From positions 3,376,879 through 3,440,878 of the forward strand of contig NC_067206.1 in assembly GCF_026262505.1 (NCBI RefSeq): DNA of 64,000 bases. The letters are read 5' to 3'. The stretch comes from Trichomonas vaginalis G3. Its lineage: Eukaryota; Parabasalia; Trichomonadida; Trichomonadidae. The notes under the pieces are model-generated. The model was not told the DNA's origin. It did no database searches and saw only the letters and a program-made list of their open reading frames with translations. The translations under genes were made by a program, and so were the position numbers. Shown piece by piece: positions 53,694 through 64,000 of this stretch; the first letter of the stretch is position 1; each line of letters begins with the position of its first letter.

Positions 53694-55104
53694 TCAAGGA
53701 GGATATATTTTAGTGGGATCTATTGAGTCATCACTAACAGCATTGAGCAATCTATTGAACATTGAAATACTCTCGATTTTTCTTTGTCTTTTTACATCAA
53801 TTTCTGCGTTAGTTGCTTTTTCCATGATCCTAATGGCACGGTCATCTTCTGGATTTTGATCAATTTTGAGTTTGATAACGAAAGATGGTATCACTTTTGT
53901 ATAAATTTCTATAATAACATCATCAATTCTGAGATTTTTTCGATCAGGAAAATAGTCATGTTTGAGTTTCTAAAATGAGCTTCGGCAATATTGTTAGTTG
54001 CGTCGCCTTCACGCCTGTCACGAACAATCCATCTTGATATGTTGTAACGCCATTGTCTGTTAAAGTATGAGATGCTGTTGGATCTGTGTCGAGCAACTCC
54101 AGAACTTGATCATAGGCAGCATTTGCTTCTTCCTCATGTTCTGCATCTAATTTGAAGACTAAATCCTTCATCAAATTATAGAATTGTTCAAATTTTTCTT
54201 GAGAAGAAAAACTTATTTGATTTGCGAAGAATTGCACGAAGAACATGTACTCCGCCACCAAAGTATTTGAGCTTGTGGATGCTTTCTTCTATTGCTTGAG
54301 CTATCTGTGGAGCACAGTCCATGCTAATGTATTCTGGCTCAATTGTACCCATCTGAGATAGGCGCACACGCAAACTTGAATGTTTTGATAAGTGTCTGGT
54401 TGACAAAAGAAATATAAAAAGGGAAAATGTGAAAATCTTTGTTTTGCCAGTAAATGCATACAATGGAATGTTTGATCGCAACAATTTATAGGTGCTGTCT
54501 ATATGAAATGTCTTGATACTATGCGCATAAGCTTTGCCTTCAAAAGGCGCGTAATAGAAACACATATTATTGTCTGAGACTTCAAATGCAATGAGATGAT
54601 CTGGAGATTCTTCTTGTACTGTCTGAACAAAGATTTGCCATGACACAACATCGTCAGGAGAATATCTAGTTTGAAGAGCATGTATTCTCTTGCAATCGTT
54701 TGATTGCACGTGGTTTTTGAGCGTACATCTCTGGAATGGACGGACCTGTAAGAGGATTTCAAGATCTTTGAATGCATTTTAGCTGTTGCTATCGCTCTTT
54801 GATTGTCATCTGTTTGGAAGTAATGTTCTAAATATTTGCGATAAAAGACAGACGAATATTGACTTTTGTCATTTGGGCGGAATGATCATGTTCTTCAACT
54901 ATTTTGATTAGTTTGTATTTATTTTGATCCAAGATTGGCAACATTAAAATGTGCAGGACATTTTGGATATTTGCAGTGGAATGAAATCTGAGATCTTTCT
55001 TTCCTGACACGTTCACCATATCCATACTGTGCTTGTATTTCTTGTTTAACTCCAAATTTACAAAGATCCATAACAGTAAAGATGGTTTCTTCTTCTAATT
55101 CCAT
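53694..55104 (-). pseudogene. MULE transposase, frame-shifted
   Basis: Leftward gene starting MELEEETIFTVMDLCKFGVK. Near residue 45, FHCKYPKCPAHFNV and then, in another frame, EEHDHSAQM form a FLYWCH/WRKY-like C2H2 zinc finger. The catalytic domain follows: FHIDSTYKLLRSNIPLYAF with the first acidic residue and EYISMDCAPQIAQAIEE with the second, as in Mutator-type transposases; the third acidic residue was not placed. The rest is helical (YNLMKDLVFKLDAEHEEEAN). At least four frame changes divide the gene, so it cannot encode a full transposase. The family call is firm. Confidence 0.82.
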
Positions 55105-55271
55105 TTGAAATTGAAATGAAAATTAAAAATTCAGAAATTTGAATAGATTTGGTCTGTAATTAAATGAGAATAGCAGTGTGTTCGTCATTGTTTGAGGCAA
55201 GAGTATTATAGGAATATTATATGATGGATTTGAGCTGCATATAAAGAGTGCAAAAGGATAAAGAGAGAAAT

Positions 55272-55641
55272 TTTGTTAGATTAAATTATTAAATTTTAAT
55301 TCTTTATTTTTTAGGATTGTTAGCTTTGTAAGATTGCTTTCTCACAAGAGAAAACAAGTATAAGGTTTAAGCTGTATGTATTAAAGTTATAAATATTTGA
55401 TTTTAAAAAAAATCAAGATTTTAAACTTTAAAGGTATTAATTATGATTATCTTTCTTTAGCTTTGCATGCTGTATGCTACTTTTGGAAACTGCTCTATTG
55501 TATTAGAATGTTTTTAAATTTTGCACCTAAAAATGCGTAATATTAAAAATTAAGGTATTAATTATGATTATCTTTCTTTAGCTTTGCATGCTGTATGCTA
55601 CTTTTGTCTTTGAGACATTCCATGATTTAAGTTAAGAAGCT
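55272..55641 (-). repeat. Right inverted arm of the MULE
   Basis: Inverse of the left arm: AATTCTTTATTTTTTAGGAT, then two inverse copies of the 120-bp unit, ending CCATGATTTAAGTTAAGAAGC. Confidence 0.9.
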
Positions 55642-56030
55642 TTAAAAAAAAAGCAAAAAAATGTAATAAAATAAAAAAATTTTTAGTATCGATAATCTGA
55701 AATATGTTGTTTACTTAAGCCGCTCGCTTCACTCGCGGCTTAGTTTCGTAATTTCATACAATTATTTTTCGAATTTGTTCTTTTTGTCAACCGCGAGCGA
55801 AGCGAGTGGCTTTTTATTTTTTAAAAATTTTTTTCTTTCTTACTTTTTTTCCCTTACTTACAAATTTGATAGTAACTTACCAAATCTCTCTATCATATAA
55901 TAATAAATTAATCCATTTTTTGTTTCAAATCTGACACTTTACATTTCTGACATGTAAACTTGTCACTTTTCACTTCACCTCACTGGGCAAGTTTGTGCCC
56001 CCCTCTTTGAATAATTTATTTTTTATTTTG

Positions 56031-57689
56031 GGGGCGGCGACAAATTTGCCCAGCCAGTAAAGTATTCAATTTTTTTGCATTTTTTTAAGGGTGCACACGA
56101 GAGGATCATGTAAACTTCAGAATATAGCTTCTTAAGGGTGCACCCATATGTACGTTTATTTGAGAGGAGGAGGATTACCCTCTCAATTTTGAGGGATTCG
56201 TTAGTTTTTTTCTCGATGAATATGCAATAAAATTTGATTTTTACCTTATCAATATACTTCATCTAATATACACATGTTCATGTAAAAACTTTTTTCCAAA
56301 ATCCTCAGGAATTAAGGGATTTTTGAATTTTAAGAATTTTTTTCGAATGTTTTCGAAAAAAAAATATTTTCAGAACAGCCTTAACGGCTAAGATTTAGGA
56401 ACAATGTTAAGTATCAAAAAGAAAGGAGGTCTGATATAGACAACATATATCGTTGAAGGTTGAAAAAATCTCTAATATTTGAGCCAAAAATTTCAAATTT
56501 TAATTTTTTGAAAAAAGAGGCCACCCGTATGTACGTTTATTTGAGAGGAGGAGGATTATATTTTTGAAAGGGTGAAACATTATGAATATGTTAATTATAT
56601 AATAATATGTATTATTATAAAAAAGAAAAAATAAAGCACGTTAAAATTTTTCTTTCTTGATTTTTTACAAAATCTACTTAGAATTATGCAAAATATGACT
56701 AAATAATTATAAATTTCAAGTTAAATTTTAATTTTGATAAATAATTTAAATTTCAAAATATCAAGTTCAGTTCGACTATGTATGTAGTAATTCCTCAATA
56801 AAGTGCCAAAACCCTATTAAAATATATGAACATTTTCAACATTTTAATGTTTTTATTTAAAAATTTGTTGGAATATGAGCTTCAAACAATTATTATGTAA
56901 AAAAAATAATTAAATATATGTATTTATTCGTATTACAACCGTAGTAAGTCGATTCTTCCTTTCTTCTACTGAGTTTTGAATTTGATTTCGAATTGTAAAG
57001 AGATTCAAAGGGAAAATACTAGCGGATAAAAACTACCTCCATGAAAGGGTCATAATGGAGTCAAGTTGTATTTTTTGATATTTTTTGCTTTTCGAGCCTA
57101 AATAGGTAGCCAAGATAATGCCTAAAAATAAGGTTCTAAATTCTGAAGTTTACATGATCCTCTCGTGTGCACCCTTTAAAAAAATGCAAAAAAAAAGTAA
57201 TAAAATAAAAAAAATTTTAGTATCGATAATCTGAAATATGTTGTTTACTTAAGCCGCTCGCTTCGCTCGCGGCTTAGTTTCGTAGTTTCGTACAATCTTT
57301 TTTCAAATCTGTTCTTTTCGTCAGCCGCGAGCGAAGCGAGGGGCTTAGTTTCGTAATTTCATACAATCTTTTTTCGAATCTGTTCTTTTCTTAAGCCGCG
57401 AGCGAAGCGAGTGGCTTAGTTTCGTAATTTCATACAATTATTTTTCGAATTTGTTCTTTTTGTCAACCGCGAGCGAAGCGAGTGGCTTTTTATTTTTTTT
57501 TAATTTTTTTTTCTTTCTTACTTTTTTTTCCCCTTACTTACAAATTTGATAGTAACTTACTAAATCTCTCTATCATATAATAATAAATTAATCCATTTTT
57601 TGTTTCAAATCTGACACTTTACATTTCTGACATGTAAACATGTCACTTTTCACTTCACCTCACTGGGCAAGTTTGTGCCCCCCCCCCTC
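56031..57689. mobile_element. Non-autonomous relative of the MULE, 1.66 kb
   Basis: Flanked by the 9-bp direct repeat TTTATTTTG (56022-56030 and 57690-57698). Both ends match those of the larger MULE (GGGGCGGCGACAAATTTGCC on the left, GGGCAAGTTTGTGCCCCC on the right), and the right 500 bases resemble that element's right end. Inside there is no transposase. It has inverted AAGGGTGCACACGAGAGG (56089 and 57160) and a 32-base direct repeat around TATGTACGTTTATTTGAGAG at 56150 and 56528. It inserted 16 bases from the first element. Confidence 0.85.
57251..57490 (+). repeat. GC-rich hairpins in about 77-bp tandem units
   Basis: AAGCCGCTCGCTTCGCTCGC plus GGCTT, then three units carrying CCGCGAGCGAAGCGAG between TTTCGTAATTTCATACAATC spacers. 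The stem is AAGCCGC with GCGGCTT or GTGGCTT. The larger MULE has the same array with one unit fewer at each step (55721-55815), so the copy number varies. Confidence 0.8.
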
Positions 57690-57704
57690 TTTATTTTGTA
57701 TGAA

Positions 57705-58690
57705 ATGAGCGTCAAAACTAACGACGTTAAAAAATTGGGATTCACAAACGAGGAAATAAAGGATATATTAGATGAGATGTGTTATGAAGTTAGTAAATAT
57801 TATTTAAGAAATTGTAAAAATTTTGCCGAGTTATTAAATGATTTAGATTATGATGGAAAAATGAATAAAGATGATGTTATAAATTTCTTATATCCCACAT
57901 CTGAAGAAGAAAAACCTAAAGAACCTGATGTTTTCCCTGAATATTATGAAGAACGAATTAAAGATGATGAATACGATGAAATTGAAAAACTGAAAAAAAT
58001 AAGAGATGAAATAGATGAAAAAATTAAGGAATTAAGAGAAGTTGAAAAATATAATGAAAATGAAGTAGAGGGTTTAATGAATATCCCAGCTTCAGAATCA
58101 GCAGTTCAGAAATCTCATGAAGAAGATATAAAAATTATGTCTCAGAATCAACACAAAATTTATTAGATGGTGAAATAGACGAACACTTTCAGAAGAAGGT
58201 ACTAAATTTATTCGTAAACATAAGTTACAATTTATTGATAATGAAGAATACCCCTGTATCCTACTTTCACCCCTCTCGATTCTGAGAAATTCAAAAAAGC
58301 TCTTAAAAATGTGACATATGCAACTAATACGATTAAGAAAGAAGATCATGATATTTACACAAATTATTATTTAAATAAATGCACGGGTGTTGATAAAGTT
58401 TTTGATTTATTAGATAAAATATCAAAAGAAACCATTGGAACCTATAAAATTTTGTGTGATTGTGGTTTCATTATTGAAGATACCAATAATGTTTCATATG
58501 AAAGAACAGCACCGAAGGAAGACGAAGTGGAAAGGTCTATACCATTCGTTATTAAGAACATAAAAGATATGAAAACTTATAAACATTATATTTATTCATT
58601 TATTTCAGAAAAAATGGAAGCAACCCATAAAACATTCTCATCATTTTATAGCTATTCATACATTCCTTTTCAAAGTTGTGAAATTAAATA
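57705..58690 (+). pseudogene. Acidic helical Maverick protein, second lineage
   Basis: Starts MSVKTNDVKKLGFTNEEIKD, directly after the MULE-type insertion. Helical and highly charged throughout (EIEKLKKIRDEIDEKIKELR), with a later part rich in Lys/Asp/Tyr. About two breaks. The pattern GFTNEEIKDILDEM could be a small helical binding domain. No family recognised. Confidence 0.45.
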
Positions 58691-58853
58691 AGACAGGAAT
58701 TAGATTTAATGTATCAGGGTACGCATTCTTGAGTAAATTAAAATGTATTCGTCACGTCGCAGATGATAAAATTTATGTGTTCTTAATTCATTTTATGGGC
58801 TTTAAAAAATAAACTTTATTTTTATTTATATTCTAATTTTTATTCTTACATAA

Positions 58854-59108
58854 ATGAACAAAAACGGAACAGCTAAAATGAATGATAATCAAATTAGAGC
58901 AGAAGGTAGAAGGTTATTTAAACGCTTCTATAACATTCCTGATGGTGTTAATCCTAAAACTCGTAGAAGCTATTTAAATGAAGCAATAGATGCATATGAA
59001 GGGTTTGACATTTCATCAGAAAGTGAGAGATTAGCGAGAATGTTAAATGTTAATATTGATTTCTATTATTGTGATCCTCAACCAGAAGACGTGGATATAA
59101 TAAGGTAG
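58854..59108 (+). CDS. Maverick protein of unknown function or polymerase leader
   Basis: 84 codons starting MNKNGTAKMNDNQIRAEGRR, basic then acidic (NVNIDFYYCDPQPEDVDIIR). It leads directly into the polymerase block and may be that gene's N-terminal end. Leader TTTTTATTCTTACATAA fits the motif seen in element 1. Confidence 0.45.
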   Translation: MNKNGTAKMNDNQIRAEGRRLFKRFYNIPDGVNPKTRRSYLNEAIDAYEGFDISSESERLARMLNVNIDFYYCDPQPEDVDIIR

Positions 59109-59109
59109 A

Positions 59110-62100
59110 CTTTCCATTAGTGGATTCAATAATGATAGATCCAGAATTTGAAACAATAAATTTTATTAACACAGAGTCCATGTGGAAAACTTCACGCTGA
59201 CAGAATAACAGACGTTGAAGCACTCACCGGCTATAAAGTTTGTCCATATTGTAAAGAAGAAGTTTATTCTATCCGTGATGATCCAGAAAGGAAAAACCAA
59301 AGAAGATTTTTAAAGCATTGTGAGAAATGTAAAGAAAATAATGGAAGATTAATTCAAGACGTTCAGTTGCAAAAGACACAGCAACCATATGCACCACATA
59401 TTACGAAACAGAAGATATATCAGTGGTTATTAGCTCACAATTTGCAGGAATATTATCAACCGACAAGATATTATATTACTTTTGACTTCGAACATTAGAG
59501 ACTAAAGAAGAATTACAACTTTCTGAGTGTGCAACTTTGAACGCTTACTTAAAACCATTCATGGTATCATCAACGGTTAAATTAAACGATAAAAACATAT
59601 ACGAGGAATTTTTGCTTAACTTCGAGTGATTCTTTTATTTCTGATTGGATTGAGTTTTTATTTTCAACCTGTTCATTAGTTGTTGAATCAAATATTGAAC
59701 AATATGAAGAATTAATGAAGTCGCAAACGGACCAAACGGCGGGGACTTTGTCTCATACATTAAATGAAAAACAGAAGGAAGCATTTAAAGAACTTCTAGA
59801 TGAGGAATTCAATAAAGTGAATATCATAGGTTTTAATTCGGGAAAGTTTGATTTAAATTTAATTCTTCGTGATTTAAACACTGCAAAATGGAAAATAAAA
59901 TCAATGCTGGGTTCATCTTCACAATTTAAGCAAATCATTGTAAAGAAAACAAACGTTCCATATGAATTGAGATTTATTGACATCAGAAATTATATAGCGG
60001 GTGGGACATTAGACCAATTCACTCAAGATTTCGGAAACAATAAATCACGTGTTAAATCCTTTTTCCCTTATCAATTCATCACATGGGAGAATTACGAAGA
60101 AGAATTATATAAAGAGGAACCATTCATTCAAGATTCATTTTATTCAGCATTAACCAAGAAACTATATCAGATAGTGATTATCAAATATATCTCAATGATA
60201 CTAAAAACTTTAAGAATAGATTAGAATTTTATTCATTATTGCAATAAAGATGTTGAAATTATGATTGACCCAATTGATAAAATTATTGAAGAAACATTTT
60301 GTTTATAAAATTGACATGCTTCATAATCTTTCTTTATCATCGAATGCTTCAATGATTCGTTACGCTTTAGCATATAAAGACTTTAATCCTAATGAAAAAT
60401 ATCCTGAGGAAGAGATAGAATCAAGTTTTGAATTAACGAAAAATTGGAAATATAAAATTGAATCATATAAGAAACAAGATGAAAAAGCAGAAAGGGATAC
60501 TAAAATAATGTTTCAATGGATGATTTTCAATACTATCACGATTTAATCCTTTCATCTAAATGCAAAATGTGTGGTAAAGCGTTTACATATGCAAATAAAC
60601 CAACATTGGATAGAATCGATAATGAAAAAACCACATACCAAAGAAAATTGTCAGTTAATGTGTTGTTATTGCAATGTCGTGAAATCAAATAAAGATGAAG
60701 ATGTTCAACGTTTAAGAATCAATTTAAGAAATTATGCATTAAAAAATAATTTACCAATGGACTTTAGATTCAGTTGAAGCTTATCACATTCTCCGTAATG
60801 GAATTACTGGTGGTTTATCAAATGTTCAACATAGAGTAAATCTTAAAGGAATCACGCACATTAAAAACTTTCATATAGTCCAGAAACTAAAACTGTATCA
60901 AATGAGGACACCACCAACATTATGACTCATTTCGTTGGTGTTGACTTTAATTCATTATATCCTTCATCATTTTCATCTAATCCTCATGATTTCATTCAAT
61001 ATACTGACCATAAAATGTATATGCCGGGAAGATTGAATGGTGTTATCATTTGTGATCAGCAACAAAGAAAGCAAAAGCACTGGGAATAATTAAGAAGAAA
61101 AATACTTTATTCGTGGCTGAAGTAAAGGGTCACATTGATGAAAAATACATTAATGATTACATAAACTTTTTACCGATAATAAGAAACTTAGATATTATCA
61201 CAGATGAAAAAACAATGGCAGTTTTATGTATAATTACATGAAATCAAACAATTTACCAGTTGACCAGAAACAGAGGAAATTAACTCAGTTAGCATCACGA
61301 TACAACCAATATCAACCATTTTCTTCTTTATTATCTATGGTATCTAATAGACAGATTTCATTTTATCATCGATGATATCAATCAATTTTAACATTTACTA
61401 AAAACACTTGTTTTAATGAATTTGCGAACAAATTTATGAACGAAAGACAAAAGGCTGAATTAGAAGGAAATAAAGGAAAAAGTTTATTTTGCAAAATTTC
61501 ACTTAATGGATCATATGGTTACGATGCAATGAATACACAAAATTACGCAAAGACTAAAATAATGAATGCACAGAAGTCACGCGTTGCATGTATGTCAAAA
61601 TAAGTTTAAAAACATAAGAGAAATAGGTGAGGAATACATATCAAGTGATGCTTAAAGATAGATTTTATAGATGTGATACATGTTTACAAGAGGCATTCTT
61701 CACTTAGATAATGCTAAATACTGGTATTTGGTTTTCATTTATGATTTTATGTATAAATGCATGAATGTTAATTCGTTTTCATTTCATTGAAGGTGATACT
61801 GATTCATCTTATTGGGCAATCGCTGGCGATCCAAGTCTTCCTAACACTCAAGCATTTCAGGCGATTGTTACCGATAAACAATTTTATGATAAAACATTTT
61901 CAAATTCGCACCTTTTGATTTCTTCTGTTTTGATGAAATTTAAACCTAAATTAAAGAATAAAGCTGAAGAAAAAAAGACATGAGAAAAAATTATTGGGTT
62001 TAGCAATTGAGAAACAAGGTGATAACATGGTTGCTTTATGTCCTAAGTGTTATACATCATTCAACGGTTCAATTGATGGAAGTGATTTTTAAAAAGATTG

Positions 62101-62340
62101 CACAAAAATGAAAGGTGTTAGTTTAAGACAAATAAGCAATTAACACCTAAAAAATATTTGGATATAATAAATGATAAAGTGATATTGATGGTCAGAATAT
62201 TAATTACAACTTAAAAAATGGGTCAATGACTCGCTTAACAATCGGTAAGACTGCTACATTAACAGGAGCACACACTAAGGCTGTATGTGTGAAAAATGGA
62301 TGTTGTATGCCATTTATTAATACTTTAAATTTTATTTTTT
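59110..62340 (+). pseudogene. Family B DNA polymerase, second Maverick lineage
   Basis: In order: a CPYCKEE and HCEKCKE zinc-binding segment; exonuclease motifs YYITFDFE and IGFNSGKFDLNLI; an HNH-like segment near 60560-60770; polymerase motif A as VDFNSLYPSSF near 60945; motif B as KISLNGSYGYDAM near 61495; motif C as EGDTDSSYW near 61790; and the C-terminal TIGKTATLTGAHTKAV. This is the canonical order for a protein-primed family B polymerase with proofreading. Heavily broken, about ten breaks or more. Confidence 0.85.
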
Positions 62341-62600
62341 AATGAAATTGCCACAGAAAGAGACAAAAGGAACCAAATCGATTTATACCAAATGGTTTTA
62401 ACTTTCAGATTCCAAATAATCACACACAACGAATTTTTTAAATCCCATCACAGCATCAACAACAACAACAACCGCCACCATTTGATACCGTTTTAGAAAG
62501 AGGAACCGTTGAATGATGGAGATTCAATATGTAAATAATGGTTTTGATACTATGATTCAAAGAGGTGGCACCCTTAAAACATTGATTTTATTTTATATAA

Positions 62601-64000
62601 ATGGATAACGTAGATTTAAAAATTTTAATTGCTGATTTAGTATTTAATCAAAATTTCTTGATTATTATGATTAAAAGCATATCTCCAAAAATATGATAAA
62701 CAATATAACGGTGATGATATGGAATATTATTATCCATATTATAAAAATGAAATTTTGAAATATCATGATAGAATAATTTCTAAAATTAAAGACAAAATTA
62801 AAAATAATGAATATTCAAAGGGAAAAACTAAATCACAACTTAAACAGTTGAAAGATTTCAAAAATAAAGTATTAAACAGAAGAAAATATTGATGAATTTA
62901 TATAAATTATATAATCCTGAGCCGCAAAAGCCAAAGGAACAAAACAAAAGGTGCAAAACGCCCAGGTTCTTCAGACCATAAATGAAGCGCAAGCTTTAAT
63001 TTATGATTCATTAGTTAAACCATATTCAGCCCGACTTTTAAATGAAGATCAACTTTTGGAATTCATCCTTCAACATAAACTTGAAGCGGGAAAGTATATC
63101 AAACCTTTATATACAGCATATTTAAAACAAATGAATAGAATACATCCAGAATTAATGAAGGGAAATGAATTCCAAAATCATCATCCAAAATCAAAGCAGA
63201 TAAAATTAAACCACTTGCAACAACAAAACCTCCAACGACAGTACCGCCTCCTCCTTCAGTTAATCCTTCATCATTCACTTTATTATATCCATTTCAAACA
63301 TTAAAGAAGCAAAAAGATTTTAAAAAGGATTTCAAGATATTAAATAAACCAATTGACCCGAAAATTCAACCGTTAAAGGAAAAATTTAGTCGCCCTTCAT
63401 TTGCTCCATATCCATATTCATACGAAATCGATCATTTAGAATATTCAAAAGGAAACGTTACTTATTTATTTGCCATTAACATTAACACTAGATATTTATA
63501 TTGCATTCCAGTGAAAGGGAAAACAGAACAGGAAACAAGAAGAGCTATTCAATACTTACTAGATCATGAAAGAGTAGATAATATAAGGGGTGATGGTGAT
63601 AAAGGATTTCAGGCAACTATGACTCATTATTTCCCACAAATTAATTTTTTCTTTTCATCCTCTCCATATACGTTTCATAATAAAATAGTTGATGCGGTAA
63701 TGAGAACTCTTAGAGATGCGTTAGGGTTAACGGTCAGATATACTGGGATGGAAATCATGACTCCATCATACAGCATTAGTATATTATTACAATAATACAT
63801 GGCATAGAACTATAAACATGAAACCAGTGGAAATGAAAAATGATATTTCAAAAGAATGGGAATATATTAGAAAGCAAATGGAAAGGTTGAATGATGTTAA
63901 ACGTGAACAAATTAATTCGGGGCTCATGAATTTTAAACAAGGGGATAAAGTTTTGATTCATCTCGATTATGGAAAAACTAATAAATCAATGACAAAAAGA
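62601..64000 (+). pseudogene. DDE integrase region, second Maverick lineage
   Basis: Begins with MDNVDLKILIADLVFNQNFL after a T-rich leader; this first part may be a separate small gene. From about 63300 the integrase core is clear: YEIDHLEYSKGNVTYLFAIN, RYLYCIPVKGKTEQETRRAI, NIRGDGDKGFQAT and HNKIVDAVMRTLRDALG, which follow the D, D and helix pattern of Maverick integrases. It continues beyond the window. About six breaks or more. Confidence 0.8.

Larger units (their letters stand above)
52706..56005. mobile_element. Mutator-like (MULE) DNA transposon, 3.3 kb
   Basis: Flanked by the 10-bp direct repeat TTTGAATAAT (52696-52705 and 56006-56015), a target duplication of the size usual for MULEs. 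Ends are GGGGCGGCGACAAATTTGCC on the left and CTGGGCAAGTTTGTGCCCCC on the right, inverted to each other. Inside are long inverted arms (52801-53645 and 55272-55641) around one leftward transposase gene. The left arm has six copies of a 120-bp unit and the right arm two. The outer parts of the two arms differ. The gene has several frame shifts, so it is no longer autonomous. Confidence 0.88.
52395..64000. mobile_element. Older Maverick of a second lineage, cut by the window edge
   Basis: Carries a family B polymerase and a DDE integrase that are clearly different from those of element 1. It begins no later than the gene start at 52395 and runs beyond the window. Two Mutator-type elements (52706-56005 and 56031-57689) are inserted in its left part. 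Broken throughout, well over 15 breaks, so much older than element 1. Gene starts again follow T-rich leaders such as TTTTATTTTATATAAATG. Confidence 0.75.

Noticed and set aside
53671-53978. Rightward open frames at the MULE left side
   Set aside because: They are the reverse of the transposase C-terminal part, which reads better leftward.

Overview
The window looks like nuclear DNA of a trichomonad, most likely Trichomonas vaginalis or a close relative. The reasons are AT-rich DNA, giant Maverick/Polinton elements filling much of the sequence, a Mutator-like DNA transposon, an intron-less host gene for an SPX-domain anion transporter, and a host gene with a TCA-type initiator about 10 bases before its ATG. 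No tRNA, rRNA or CRISPR array was seen.

Layout. (1) 1-24104: a nearly whole Maverick. Its 760-bp terminal inverted repeats (TIRs) differ at one position that I noticed. Parts from left to right: a partial DNA methyltransferase copy in the left TIR, virion-type genes (coiled-coil protein, double-jelly-roll major capsid protein, minor capsid candidate), SF3 helicase, packaging ATPase, KilA-N protein, HNH endonuclease, family B DNA polymerase, retroviral-type integrase, a phage-like tail-fibre gene, amphipathic virion peptides, and the full methyltransferase in the right TIR. (2) 24105-29638: host DNA with an SPX transporter, a 2.6-kb intergenic stretch and a 175-residue gene of unknown function. 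(3) 29639-39297: a direct repeat of 17440-27165, so a partial Maverick copy plus a broken transporter copy. (4) 39297-49545: a third, strongly degraded partial Maverick. Much of its sequence looks like low-accuracy read data, including C-rich blocks with no counterpart. (5) 49568-52394: mostly unrecognised DNA holding a tandem array of 122-bp hairpin units and a compact structured segment that may be an RNA gene. (6) 52395-64000: an older, much broken Maverick of another lineage (family B polymerase with GDTDS motif, HNH-like segment, DDE integrase). It is interrupted by two related Mutator-type transposons, 52706-56005 and 56031-57689, each with its own target-site duplication.

How the parts fit. 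The first Maverick carries its own replication (polymerase, helicase), integration (integrase) and virion assembly (capsid proteins, ATPase) modules, plus an adhesion fibre, as expected for a virus-like transposon. Its genes are packed tightly. At least three divergent gene pairs are separated by only 17-18 bases, and nearly every gene start follows a T-rich TTTTTAT-like motif rather than the host initiator, which suggests an element-specific promoter. Hairpin families with covarying arms occur in the Maverick, at its edge and in the 51-kb array; these are the least explained signals here.

All identifications rest on reading motifs by eye; no database search was possible.
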